Shown here piece by piece: positions 17,153 to 25,115 of a stretch of DNA of 64,000 bases; the stretch's first letter is position 1; every line of letters starts with the position of its first letter. The notes under the pieces were generated by a model that saw nothing but the letters and a program-made list of their open reading frames with translations, did no database searches and was not told where the DNA came from. A program made the position numbers and the translations under genes. The stretch comes from an uncultured Clostridia bacterium (GTDB lineage Bacteria; Bacillota; Clostridia; TANB77; CAG-508): the NCBI GenBank assembly GCA_934167305.1, contig CAKPKQ010000004.1, positions 1 through 64,000 of the forward strand, read 5' to 3'.

Positions 17153-19153
17153 ATGAAAAATAATAATAGTAAAAAAATATTTGAAGGGTTGATATCAAGA
17201 ACTAAAATATATTTAGTTCTAATTGCTATATTATTAATTGTAATTTGCATTTTAGATTTTAGATATTTTACACCTTCAATAGTGTTATATGTATTAATAT
17301 TAGCTTATACATATTGGAGTAATCAAAAAAGAAGAACAGAACTTTCAGATCATTTGCAAGATTTAACTTTAAATATAGATAAATTAGCAAAAGATACTGT
17401 ACGTAATTCACCATTTCCACTTGTAATAATTGAAACAAATGGAAATATGGTTTGGAAAAGTAGCAGATTTGTGCAAGAGTTTGCCAATGTAGATATAATA
17501 AATATTTTAGGTGATTTATTAAAACAAATAAAATTAGAAATAGAAAATAATGAAGAAAATGAAGAAAAAAGTATTCATAAGGAATTAGAAATTGGAAATA
17601 AGATTTATGAAATACTTGGAAAATATACTAAATCAAAAGATGAGTATATGTGTACATTGTATTTTATAGATGAAACTAAAACAATAGAACTAGAAAAAAA
17701 ATACTATGATTCTCAAATTTGTGTTGGATTAATTATGATAGACAATTTCGAAGAAGTTAATCAAAGAATTAATGATGAAGAAAAACCTATATTAACTGCA
17801 CAAATTGAAAAGACAATTTACGAATGGGCAACTGAATTTAAAGGACTAGTTGTAAAGGCTGAAAGAGACACTTTTGTATGTATTTTTGAGCAACAATACT
17901 TAGCAAAACTAGAAGAAAAAAAGTTTAATATTCTTGATACAATTAAAGAATTAGAATTATCTGAAAAAGTACAAATAACATTAAGTATTTCTATATCAAC
18001 AGAAGGAGAATCTAATTATGAAAAATATAAATCTGCACAAGCAGGATTAGATATTGCTTTAGGTAGAGGCGGAGATCAAACTGTTGTTAGAGAAAATGGA
18101 AAATATCAATTTTTTGGAGGAAAAACACAAGAACTAGAAAAAAGAACAAAAGTTAAAGCTAGAATTGTTTCACATGCTTTGGAAGAGTTAATGCAAGAAG
18201 CTAAAAATGTAATGGTAATGGGGCATACAAATGGAGATATAGACTCAATGGGTGCTAGTATGGGAATATACCGTTTAGCTAAAAGCATTGGTGTTGAGTG
18301 TTACATTATAAATAACTCGACAGGTATTGGACTACAAAATTTTATGGAATCAGCAAAACAAGAAAAAGAATACCAAGAAACAATTATAAATAAATCAGAA
18401 GCTTTGTCAAAAATTACTCCAGAAACATTGCTTGTAATTGTAGATACACATAAAAGAAGTTATGTTGAAGTGCCAGAATTATTAGAAGAAACAAGCAAAA
18501 TAGCAATAATTGATCACCACAGAAAGAGCCCAGACTTTATTGAAGAAGCTATTCTTTCATTTCATGAGGTATATGCTTCGTCTGCTTGTGAGCTTGTAAC
18601 AGAAATATTAGAATATGCTACACAAAAAATTGAATTAACTACACTTGAGGCAGAAGCTTTATATGCGGGTATTATGATGGATACAAAAAACTTTACATTT
18701 AAAACAGGTGTTAGAACATTTGAAGCAGCTGCATATTTAAGAAAATGTGGTATTGATATTATAAAGGTAAAAAAATGGTTCCAAAGTGATTTAAAAACAT
18801 ATACTAAAATTTCTAAAATAATTGATGGAGCTGAAATAATAAATAATACAATTGGAATTTCAATTTATGATGAAAATGATAAAGATGCAAATATTGTTTG
18901 TGCAAAAGCGGCAGATGAGTTATTAACAATTAGTGATATTACAGCATCATTTGTTATAGGAAAATTAGGTGATAAAGTTTGTATTAGTGGACGTTCTATT
19001 GGAGATATAAATGTACAAGTTATATTAGAAAAACTTGGGGGTGGAGGTCATATTACATTGGCTGGTGCACAAGTTGAAGGAATGAGCATTGAAGAAGTTA
19101 AAAATCTTCTTATTGAGAAAATAAATGAATACTTTTCAGAAGTTGCAAATTAA
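17153..19153 (+). CDS. gdpP: Cyclic-di-AMP phosphodiesterase GdpP
   Basis: The 666-residue protein has two N-terminal membrane helices (about 17-36 and 39-55), a PAS-like region (about 75-170), a degenerate GGDEF-like domain (about 175-300) and a DHH/DHHA1 phosphodiesterase module: GHTNGDIDSMG near 356, VDTHKRS, IDHHRKS near 452 and GGGGHITLAGAQ near 629. GdpP hydrolyses c-di-AMP to pApA and so tunes osmotic and wall homeostasis. Its place directly before rplI and dnaB is the classic Firmicutes order. All catalytic motifs are present. It has its own promoter and rplI follows after 29 bases. Confidence 0.93.
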   Translation: MKNNNSKKIFEGLISRTKIYLVLIAILLIVICILDFRYFTPSIVLYVLILAYTYWSNQKRRTELSDHLQDLTLNIDKLAKDTVRNSPFPLVIIETNGNMVWKSSRFVQEFANVDIINILGDLLKQIKLEIENNEENEEKSIHKELEIGNKIYEILGKYTKSKDEYMCTLYFIDETKTIELEKKYYDSQICVGLIMIDNFEEVNQRINDEEKPILTAQIEKTIYEWATEFKGLVVKAERDTFVCIFEQQYLAKLEEKKFNILDTIKELELSEKVQITLSISISTEGESNYEKYKSAQAGLDIALGRGGDQTVVRENGKYQFFGGKTQELEKRTKVKARIVSHALEELMQEAKNVMVMGHTNGDIDSMGASMGIYRLAKSIGVECYIINNSTGIGLQNFMESAKQEKEYQETIINKSEALSKITPETLLVIVDTHKRSYVEVPELLEETSKIAIIDHHRKSPDFIEEAILSFHEVYASSACELVTEILEYATQKIELTTLEAEALYAGIMMDTKNFTFKTGVRTFEAAAYLRKCGIDIIKVKKWFQSDLKTYTKISKIIDGAEIINNTIGISIYDENDKDANIVCAKAADELLTISDITASFVIGKLGDKVCISGRSIGDINVQVILEKLGGGGHITLAGAQVEGMSIEEVKNLLIEKINEYFSEVAN

Positions 19154-19182
19154 ATAATGATACTTGAAAGGAGAAATGCCAA

Positions 19183-19623
19183 ATGAAAGTAATTTTATTA
19201 CAAGATATAAAAGGTGTTGGAAAAAAAGATGAAGTAATTAATGCTAGTGATGGTTATGCAAGAAATTTTTTATTACCTAAAAAAATGGGTGTTGAAGCAA
19301 ATGCTGAAAATATGAGTAAATTAAAAGCAAAACAAGATTCAAATAATTATAAAAAATCAGTTGAAAAAGAAAAAGCACTAGATATTGCCGAAAAATTAAA
19401 AAGTATTACTTTAAAAATTTCTGTAAAATCTGGAGAAAATCAAAAAATATTTGGTTCAATTACAGCTAAGGAAATTGCAGAGAATTTAAAAGAACAATAT
19501 AAAATAGAAATAGATAAAAAGAAAATTGATTTAAAAGAGCCTATTAAAGTATTGGGTGTAAATACGGTGAGTGTTAAACTTTTTGAGGGGGTTATGGGTT
19601 CTCTTAAAGTCCAAGTATTGTAA
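19183..19623 (+). CDS. rplI: 50S ribosomal protein L9
   Basis: The 146-residue protein is typical of L9: N-terminal domain with MKVILLQDIKGVGKKDEVI and DGYARNFLLPK, a long connecting helix, and the C-terminal domain with GSITAKEIAE. It binds 23S rRNA near L1 and reaches out from the 50S subunit. AGGAG precedes ATG 19183. It follows gdpP closely and is co-transcribed with it. Confidence 0.97.
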   Translation: MKVILLQDIKGVGKKDEVINASDGYARNFLLPKKMGVEANAENMSKLKAKQDSNNYKKSVEKEKALDIAEKLKSITLKISVKSGENQKIFGSITAKEIAENLKEQYKIEIDKKKIDLKEPIKVLGVNTVSVKLFEGVMGSLKVQVL

Positions 19624-19651
19624 TTCGAAAAGTAATTTATGTAATATAAAG

Positions 19652-19816
19652 AGCAATAGTAATATGAAAACTTTTCTCCGTTCCATCCCAGCTACGCAAG
19701 AAGATGTAACAACAATTTTTTGCAAACATTAATAATGATTTGAAAAAATTTAGTAACATCTTCTAGCTTGCTGGTCCCCACAGCCTCACTCCGAAAAGTA
19801 TTATATTACTATTGCT
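19652..19816. other. Long structured element between rplI and dnaB (candidate small RNA)
   Basis: The 242-bp rplI-dnaB spacer has no gene but a nested inverted repeat. Outer arms 19652-19676 and 19793-19816 pair over 14 perfect bases (AGCAATAGTAATAT) plus CTTTTC. Inside are two unpaired C-rich strands (about 19677-19688 and 19775-19792) and then an apical stem made from 19688-19710 and 19753-19774. A weak promoter (TTGTAA 19618-19623, TAATAT 19642-19647) would start transcription at the left arm. The layout of closing stem, central bubble and apical stem resembles 6S RNA in form, but I do not recognise 6S sequence, and strand is undecided. It could also be a non-autonomous mobile element. Confidence 0.45.
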
Positions 19817-19865
19817 ATAAAGTTATAAAACCAAGTATTTAACCCTAAAAGGAAGGAGCAATGAA

Positions 19866-21197
19866 ATGGAGCTAGGTAAAATTCCACCACATGATATAGA
19901 AGCAGAGCAAGCTGTTATAGGAAGTATGCTAACAGATAAAGATGCAATTATGTCTGCAGTTGAAACCTTAAAGCCTGAAGATTTTTATCGTGAAGATAAT
20001 AAAATAATTTATGAAGCTATTTTAAATTTATATAATCGTGCTGAGCCAGTAGATATTATAACTTTGAAAACAGAGCTTCAATCCATGAAACAGTTAGAAG
20101 CTGTTGGTGGACTTGAATATATTGCAGAACTTCCAGATAAGGTTCCTACTACTGCAAACGTAGAACAATATATTAAAATTGTAGAAGAAAAATCAGCATT
20201 AAGAGCTCTTATAAAAACTGCAAATGATTTAATTAGCTTAGGATATGACCAAACACAGGATGTTGAAGATATATTAGATACTGCAGAAAGAAAAATATTT
20301 GATGTTATACAAAATAGAAATCAAAAAGGATATTCTTCAATTAAAGATATATTAGTAGATTCATTTACACAATTAGAACAATTATATAACCAAAAACAAT
20401 ATATTACAGGAGTACCTACAGGTTTTGCTGACCTTGATGTTAAAACAGCGGGACTTCATAAATCTGACCTAATTATTGTTGCTGCTAGACCTGCTATGGG
20501 TAAATCAGCTTTTGCTTTAAATTTAGCTACTAATGCAGCTGTTAGGTATAATACACCAGTTGCAATATTTAGTTTGGAAATGTCAAAGGAACAAATGACA
20601 AACCGTATTTTATGTAGTGAAGCAATGGTTGATAGCAATAAAGTAAGGACTGGTAAAGTAGAAGATGATGATTGGCAAAAGTTGGCTGAAGCTTCAGGAA
20701 ATTTATCACAAGCACAAATATTTATAGATGATACACCTGGCATTTCTGTAATGGAAATACGTGCTAAGTGTAGAAAATTAAAGTTAGAGAAAAATATTGG
20801 AATGGTTGTAATCGACTATATTCAATTAGTACAAGGAAGTAACAAAAGAAATGGAAGCCGTGAACAAGAAATTTCTGAAATAAGTCGTTCTTTAAAAATA
20901 TTAGCAAAAGAAATAAATGTGCCTGTTATTGCGTTATCACAACTTTCAAGATCTGTAGAGCAAAGACCTGATCATAGACCAATGCTTTCAGATTTACGTG
21001 AATCTGGAGCTATTGAACAAGATGCTGATATTGTTATGTTTTTATATCGTGATGATTACTATAATCCTGATACAGATAGAAAAAATATTGCTGAAGTTAT
21101 AATAGCAAAACATAGGGCAGGTTCTATTGGAACTGTTGAACTTTTATGGCTTGGAAATTACACAAAATTTGCTAATTTAGATAAATATAGAGAGTAA
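19866..21197 (+). CDS. dnaB: Replicative DNA helicase
   Basis: The 443-residue hexameric helicase has the N-terminal DnaB domain (PPHDIEAEQAVIGSML), a linker, and the RecA-like domain with Walker A ARPAMGKSAFAL near 207-218, SLEMSKEQ, Walker B region MVVIDYIQLV, the LSQLSR motif and the C-terminal KHRAGSIG arginine-finger region. It unwinds DNA at the fork together with the loader and primase. The first ATG of the overlapping pair at 19861 and 19866 is out of frame; 19866 is used, after AAGGAAGGAG. No intein is present. Confidence 0.97.
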   Translation: MELGKIPPHDIEAEQAVIGSMLTDKDAIMSAVETLKPEDFYREDNKIIYEAILNLYNRAEPVDIITLKTELQSMKQLEAVGGLEYIAELPDKVPTTANVEQYIKIVEEKSALRALIKTANDLISLGYDQTQDVEDILDTAERKIFDVIQNRNQKGYSSIKDILVDSFTQLEQLYNQKQYITGVPTGFADLDVKTAGLHKSDLIIVAARPAMGKSAFALNLATNAAVRYNTPVAIFSLEMSKEQMTNRILCSEAMVDSNKVRTGKVEDDDWQKLAEASGNLSQAQIFIDDTPGISVMEIRAKCRKLKLEKNIGMVVIDYIQLVQGSNKRNGSREQEISEISRSLKILAKEINVPVIALSQLSRSVEQRPDHRPMLSDLRESGAIEQDADIVMFLYRDDYYNPDTDRKNIAEVIIAKHRAGSIGTVELLWLGNYTKFANLDKYRE

Positions 21198-21222
21198 ATT
21201 GTAGAATTTATACTATTTCAAA

Positions 21223-21291
21223 CTGTGCAATATAATACTTTTCGTAATTGATACTGTGGAAATGAACGTAGAAAAGTATTATATTGCACAG
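21223..21291. repeat. Perfect 21-bp inverted repeat upstream of tilS
   Basis: Arms 21223-21243 and 21271-21291 are perfectly complementary over 21 bp around a 27-nt loop. No T-run follows, so it is not a terminator. The inner 15 bases of each arm (AATATAATACTTTTC and its complement) are identical to the inner right arm of the element at 19652-19816, while the outer part differs but is still paired. Confidence 0.8.
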
Positions 21292-21310
21292 CTTGATGAA
21301 AGGTAAAAGA

Positions 21311-22312
21311 ATGTTAAATAAAATTTTAAGTACAATTAATAAATATAATTTAATACAAAAAGGCGATAAAATCGTTATAGGAGTATCTGGTGGACCTGAT
21401 TCTATGTGTCTACTGGATTCTTTGTATTACCTAAAAGATAAATTAAATATAGAAATATTTGTTGCACATATAAATCATATGATAAGAAAAGAAGCGGATG
21501 AAGAAACTGAATACGTAAAAGATTATTGTAAAAATAAAAACATAAAATGCTATGTAAAAAAAGTAGAAGTTGAAAAATTAGCAAAAGAGCAAAAGCTAGG
21601 GACAGAAGAAATGGGAAGAAAAATTCGTTATGAATTTTTTAAAGAAATTGCTAAAAAAGAAAATGCGAATAAAATTGCTACAGCACATAATTTAAATGAT
21701 AATGTTGAAACGGTTTTACTAAATTTACTAAGGGGAACTGGAGTTTCAGGACTTAAGGGAATTGAGATTAAAAGGATTGAAAATGACATAGAATATATAA
21801 GACCAATAAGAGAATGTGAAAGAAAAGAAATTGAAGAATATTGTGAAAAACAAAAATTAAATCCTAAAGTAGACAAAACAAACCTTGAAAGTATATATAA
21901 CAGAAACAAAGTAAGGAATGACTTGATTCCGTACTTAAAAAGGGAATTTAATCCTAACATATTAGAAGGAATAAATAGATTGTCAGATATTGCAAGAGAA
22001 GAAGAAGAATATTTTGATGAAATTATTGCTAAACAGTATGAAGAATTAAAAATTGGGGAAAATTTAAATGAAGTAATATTAGATTTAAACAAATTTAATA
22101 ATTTAAATAAAGTTATAAAATCAAGACTTATTATATATACTATTAACAAAGTAAACGGAAATGTGCAAGGAATTGGCAAGATACATATAGAGGATATAAT
22201 TAAACTTTGTGATAATAATATTGGAAATAAATATTTAACTCCAAATAAAAATGTAAAAGTTTTTATAAAAAAAGGAAAAATTTTTTTTACGGGTAAAATA
22301 GAGCTTCCGTAA
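21311..22312 (+). CDS. tilS: tRNA(Ile)-lysidine synthetase, short form
   Basis: The 333-residue protein carries the PP-loop SGGPDSM (26-32) and the TilS N-terminal ATPase domain with IATAHNLNDNVETVLLNLLRG split over two helices, then the helical middle domain (about 210-290). It makes lysidine at the wobble C of tRNA-Ile(CAU), allowing AUA decoding. I start it at ATG 21311 after AAAGG; upstream in-frame TTG 21284 and ATG 21296 lie in the hairpin element. It ends where the C-terminal substrate-binding domain of the long (about 450-residue) TilS would begin, like the short Aquifex type. The hpt gene that usually follows is missing; ftsH comes next. Confidence 0.88.
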   Translation: MLNKILSTINKYNLIQKGDKIVIGVSGGPDSMCLLDSLYYLKDKLNIEIFVAHINHMIRKEADEETEYVKDYCKNKNIKCYVKKVEVEKLAKEQKLGTEEMGRKIRYEFFKEIAKKENANKIATAHNLNDNVETVLLNLLRGTGVSGLKGIEIKRIENDIEYIRPIRECERKEIEEYCEKQKLNPKVDKTNLESIYNRNKVRNDLIPYLKREFNPNILEGINRLSDIAREEEEYFDEIIAKQYEELKIGENLNEVILDLNKFNNLNKVIKSRLIIYTINKVNGNVQGIGKIHIEDIIKLCDNNIGNKYLTPNKNVKVFIKKGKIFFTGKIELP

Positions 22313-22363
22313 GCAAACCGTTGATACAAGCTAGTTTGCTAAATGAAAGTTTTGTGAAAATAC

Positions 22364-22392
22364 TTGAAATTGAAATATTAGTGTGTTATAGT
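22364..22392 (+). promoter_or_regulatory. Promoter of ftsH
   Basis: TTGAAA (22364-22369) and TATAGT (22387-22392) are 17 bp apart, with an extended -10 TG at 22384-22385. Confidence 0.75.
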
Positions 22393-22427
22393 TTTAATTG
22401 TAAAAAACGTAAAAAGGAGGAGCAAAT

Positions 22428-24248
22428 TTGAAAAATAGTATAAAAACATTAGCAATGTGGTTAATAGTAGGAATAATTGTAATAGTTCTTATTAGCTCAA
22501 TTATGGAGAATACAGATAATAAACTAGCTTATTCTGAATTGATTTCTAAAATTGAAGCAGGTGAGGTAAAAGAAATTACATTAGAGTCAAATGGCTCAAA
22601 AGCAGAAGTTAAACTAAAAAATGAAAACTTTTCAAAAGAAGTTAATATACCAAGTGTAGAAAATTTAATGAATAGCCTAAATGAAAGTATGAAAGCAGGT
22701 ACTGTAAAAGTTACAGAAAAGTCTGAGTCAATATGGCTTGTAGTTTTCAATTTATTAACTCCATTTGGAATACTAATTATATTCTTTATTTTCTGGTTTT
22801 TACTTATGGGAGGAGCTCAAAATGGAAATGGTGGAGCTGGTGGCAAAACAATGTCATTTGGCAAAAGCCGTGCTAGAATGATAAATCCATCTGATAAAAA
22901 TAGAGTAACATTTAATGATGTTGCAGGTGTAGATGAAGAAAAAGAGGAATTAGAAGAAATTGTAGAATTCTTAAAAAATCCTAGAAAATTCACAGAAATG
23001 GGTGCTAGAATACCAAAGGGTGTTTTGTTAGTTGGACATCCAGGAACAGGTAAAACTTTATTAGCAAAAGCAGTAGCAGGAGAAGCAGGAGTACCATTTT
23101 TCTTTATAAGTGGTTCTGACTTCGTTGAAATGTTTGTTGGTGTTGGTGCATCAAGAGTTAGAGACTTGTTTGAAGAAGCAAAGAAAAAAGCTCCTTGTAT
23201 TATATTTATAGATGAAATTGACGCTGTTGGACGTCAAAGAGGTGCAGGCTTAGGCGGAGGACATGATGAAAGAGAACAAACATTAAACCAATTATTAGTT
23301 GAAATGGATGGTTTCTCAGCAAATGAAGGTGTTATAGTTTTAGCTGCAACAAACAGACCAGACATATTAGATAAAGCTTTACTAAGACCAGGAAGATTTG
23401 ACAGACAAATTGTTGTATCAAACCCTGATGTAAAAGCAAGAGAACAAATATTAGAAGTACACAGCAGAAAGAAAAAATTAGCTGCTGATGTAGATTTAAG
23501 AACAATAGCTAAAAATACTTCAGGATTTTCTGGAGCAGATTTAGAGAATGTTTTAAATGAAGCTGCACTATTGGCAGCAAGAAGAAATTTACCTGAAATT
23601 GGAATGCAAGAAGTTGAAGATGCTATGGTAAAAGTTACTATGGGACCTGAAAAACGTACAAGAGTTAGAAGTGAAAAAGAACAAAAATTAGTTGCTTTCC
23701 ATGAGGCTGGTCATGCAGTAGTAAGCAGATTTTTACCAACACAAGATCCGGTACATCAAATTTCTATTGTACCAAGAGGAATGGCTGGAGGTTACACAAT
23801 GTATCGTCCAACTGAAGACAAATCATTTATGTCAAGAACAGAAATGGTTGAAAATATAGTATCATTATTAGGTGGTAGAGTTGCAGAACAATTAGTATTA
23901 AATGACATTTCAACAGGTGCAAGCAATGATATTGAAAGAGCAACACAAATTGCTAGAAATATGGTTACTAAATATGGTATGAGTGAAAGAATAGGAACAA
24001 TTACACTAGGCTCAAGTCAAGAAGAAGTATTCTTAGGAAGAGATTTTGCACAAGCAAAAGAATATTCTGAAGAAACAGCAAGCTTAATTGATGAAGAAGT
24101 AAAAAGCATTATAGATTTTGCTTATAAAAAAGCAGAAGAACTATTAAAAGCTAATATGGACAAATTAACTAGAGTAGCAAATGTACTTCTTGAAAAAGAA
24201 AAAATTGATGGAGAAGAATTTGATGAAATATTTAATGAGCAAAATTAA
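22428..24248 (+). CDS. ftsH: ATP-dependent zinc metalloprotease FtsH
   Basis: The 606-residue membrane AAA+ protease has two transmembrane helices (about 7-25 and 105-127) around an extracytoplasmic loop, the AAA domain with Walker A GHPGTGKT (203-210), Walker B IIFIDEIDAVG, SRH region ATNRPDILDKALLRPGRFDR (20 residues), and the M41 protease site HEAGH near 424. TTG 22428 is the start, seven bases after AAGGAGG. The His in Walker A where nearly all FtsH have Pro (GPPGTGKT) is unusual, but the catalytic Lys and Thr are intact. Own promoter and terminator. Confidence 0.96.
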   Translation: MKNSIKTLAMWLIVGIIVIVLISSIMENTDNKLAYSELISKIEAGEVKEITLESNGSKAEVKLKNENFSKEVNIPSVENLMNSLNESMKAGTVKVTEKSESIWLVVFNLLTPFGILIIFFIFWFLLMGGAQNGNGGAGGKTMSFGKSRARMINPSDKNRVTFNDVAGVDEEKEELEEIVEFLKNPRKFTEMGARIPKGVLLVGHPGTGKTLLAKAVAGEAGVPFFFISGSDFVEMFVGVGASRVRDLFEEAKKKAPCIIFIDEIDAVGRQRGAGLGGGHDEREQTLNQLLVEMDGFSANEGVIVLAATNRPDILDKALLRPGRFDRQIVVSNPDVKAREQILEVHSRKKKLAADVDLRTIAKNTSGFSGADLENVLNEAALLAARRNLPEIGMQEVEDAMVKVTMGPEKRTRVRSEKEQKLVAFHEAGHAVVSRFLPTQDPVHQISIVPRGMAGGYTMYRPTEDKSFMSRTEMVENIVSLLGGRVAEQLVLNDISTGASNDIERATQIARNMVTKYGMSERIGTITLGSSQEEVFLGRDFAQAKEYSEETASLIDEEVKSIIDFAYKKAEELLKANMDKLTRVANVLLEKEKIDGEEFDEIFNEQN

Positions 24249-24251
24249 TAT

Positions 24252-24290
24252 AAAGAAACTTTGGAATTATATTTCAAAGTTTCTTTTTTT
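24252..24290 (+). terminator. Intrinsic terminator after ftsH
   Basis: AAAGAAACTTTG (24252-24263) pairs with CAAAGTTTCTTT (24275-24286) and is followed by T. Confidence 0.9.
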
Positions 24291-24292
24291 AC

Positions 24293-24321
24293 TTGACTAT
24301 GTTTTTATGTTGACATATAAT
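24293..24321 (+). promoter_or_regulatory. Promoter of the prepilin-dockerin gene
   Basis: TTGACT (24293-24298) and TATAAT (24316-24321) are spaced by 17 bp, starting right after the ftsH terminator. Confidence 0.8.
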
Positions 24322-24352
24322 GTTTTTAGATAAAACTTAAGAGGAGAGAACT

Positions 24353-24916
24353 ATGAAAAATACAAAGGAAAATGGAATAACTTTAATTGCATTAATAATT
24401 ACGATTATTATTTTGCTAATATTAGCATCAATATCAATAAGTGCAGTATTAGGTGATAATGGAATAATAAAACGAACACAAGAAGTTGGTGAAAAATGGC
24501 GAAAGGCTGAAAAGGATGATCAAGAATCAATAGATAAGTTTTCAGATCTTTGGGTTAAGGTAGAAGTGAGTCAATACACAGAAGATAAAATCAATGAGAA
24601 TGGTGAAAAAACTACTGGGAAAAAACTAATATGTGTATATACTGATTCAACAGATACATGGTATAAATACAAAGATAATTATATGTTTGATATATCAGAT
24701 TCTGGGTATGCACCATATGATGGATTATCATACAAAAAGAAATATGGATATTTTATTAATAGCGATGAAGAATATAGTAAATCTAATATAAAAAAAGTAG
24801 GTGCAGAATCTGCAACTGATGGTGTAAAAATAGATTATAGTGGAGAAAAATATGATGTAAATGCTTCGGGAATGGTTGATCTTAGAGATTGGGTTGCGAC
24901 ACAACGGTGTATCTGA
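24353..24916 (+). CDS. Prepilin-like secreted protein, frameshifted before a dockerin-like tail
   Basis: As read, 187 residues. The N-terminus is a class III/IV-type prepilin leader, basic then ENG before ITLIALIITIIILL, similar to the major pilin at 61106; the pilin-typical Glu at +5 is Ala. The middle (about 50-165) is charged and unrecognised. The C-terminus begins an EF-hand-like loop, YDVNASGMVDLRD, and then the frame ends after WVATQRCI. The next bases in the +1-shifted frame continue a second such loop, so the present stop is not the original one. It should be processed by the prepilin peptidase at 61602. Ribosome binding site GAGGAG before ATG 24353. It has its own promoter and terminator. 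Confidence 0.75.
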   Translation: MKNTKENGITLIALIITIIILLILASISISAVLGDNGIIKRTQEVGEKWRKAEKDDQESIDKFSDLWVKVEVSQYTEDKINENGEKTTGKKLICVYTDSTDTWYKYKDNYMFDISDSGYAPYDGLSYKKKYGYFINSDEEYSKSNIKKVGAESATDGVKIDYSGEKYDVNASGMVDLRDWVATQRCI

Positions 24917-25040
24917 TAGCTATGCAAATTACTTTGAAGATAATGCAAATCTTTGTTTTAGAGCAGATGTAAACAGGGACAAAAAAGTTGATGAAAAAGA
25001 TATAAAAATGGTTGAGACCAAAGTTAAAGAAAATAACTGA
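24893..25040 (+). pseudogene. Out-of-frame continuation of the prepilin-like gene: second dockerin-like loop
   Basis: From about 24893 the frame ending at TGA 25038 encodes HNGVSDSYANYF and then ADVNRDKKVDEKDIKMVE, a second calcium-loop repeat of type I dockerin pattern (D-x-N-x-D-x-x-x-D-x-x-D). Adding two bases in GACACAAC (an AC step, around 24896-24902) would join it seamlessly to the upstream frame as ...WVATHNGVSDSY. The gene's terminator overlaps this second stop codon, which supports 25040 as the original end. Either a real dinucleotide contraction or a sequence error. Confidence 0.7.
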
Positions 25041-25068
25041 GATATTTATAATATCTCAGTTATTTTTA
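25031..25068. terminator. Bidirectional terminator after the prepilin-dockerin gene
   Basis: AAATAACTGAGATAT (25031-25045) pairs with ATATCTCAGTTATTT (25051-25065), with T-rich sequence after and A-rich before. It serves the converging PBP gene as well. Confidence 0.88.
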
Positions 25069-25115
25069 TACATTATTATTAAGTTTTGATGAGTTAAGAT
25101 GTAAATCAAATGTCT

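Noticed and set aside
21628..22329. 233-residue minus-strand open frame over tilS
   Set aside because: It is the shadow of a low-G+C gene; no ribosome binding site, no domain, and tilS on the plus strand is certain.
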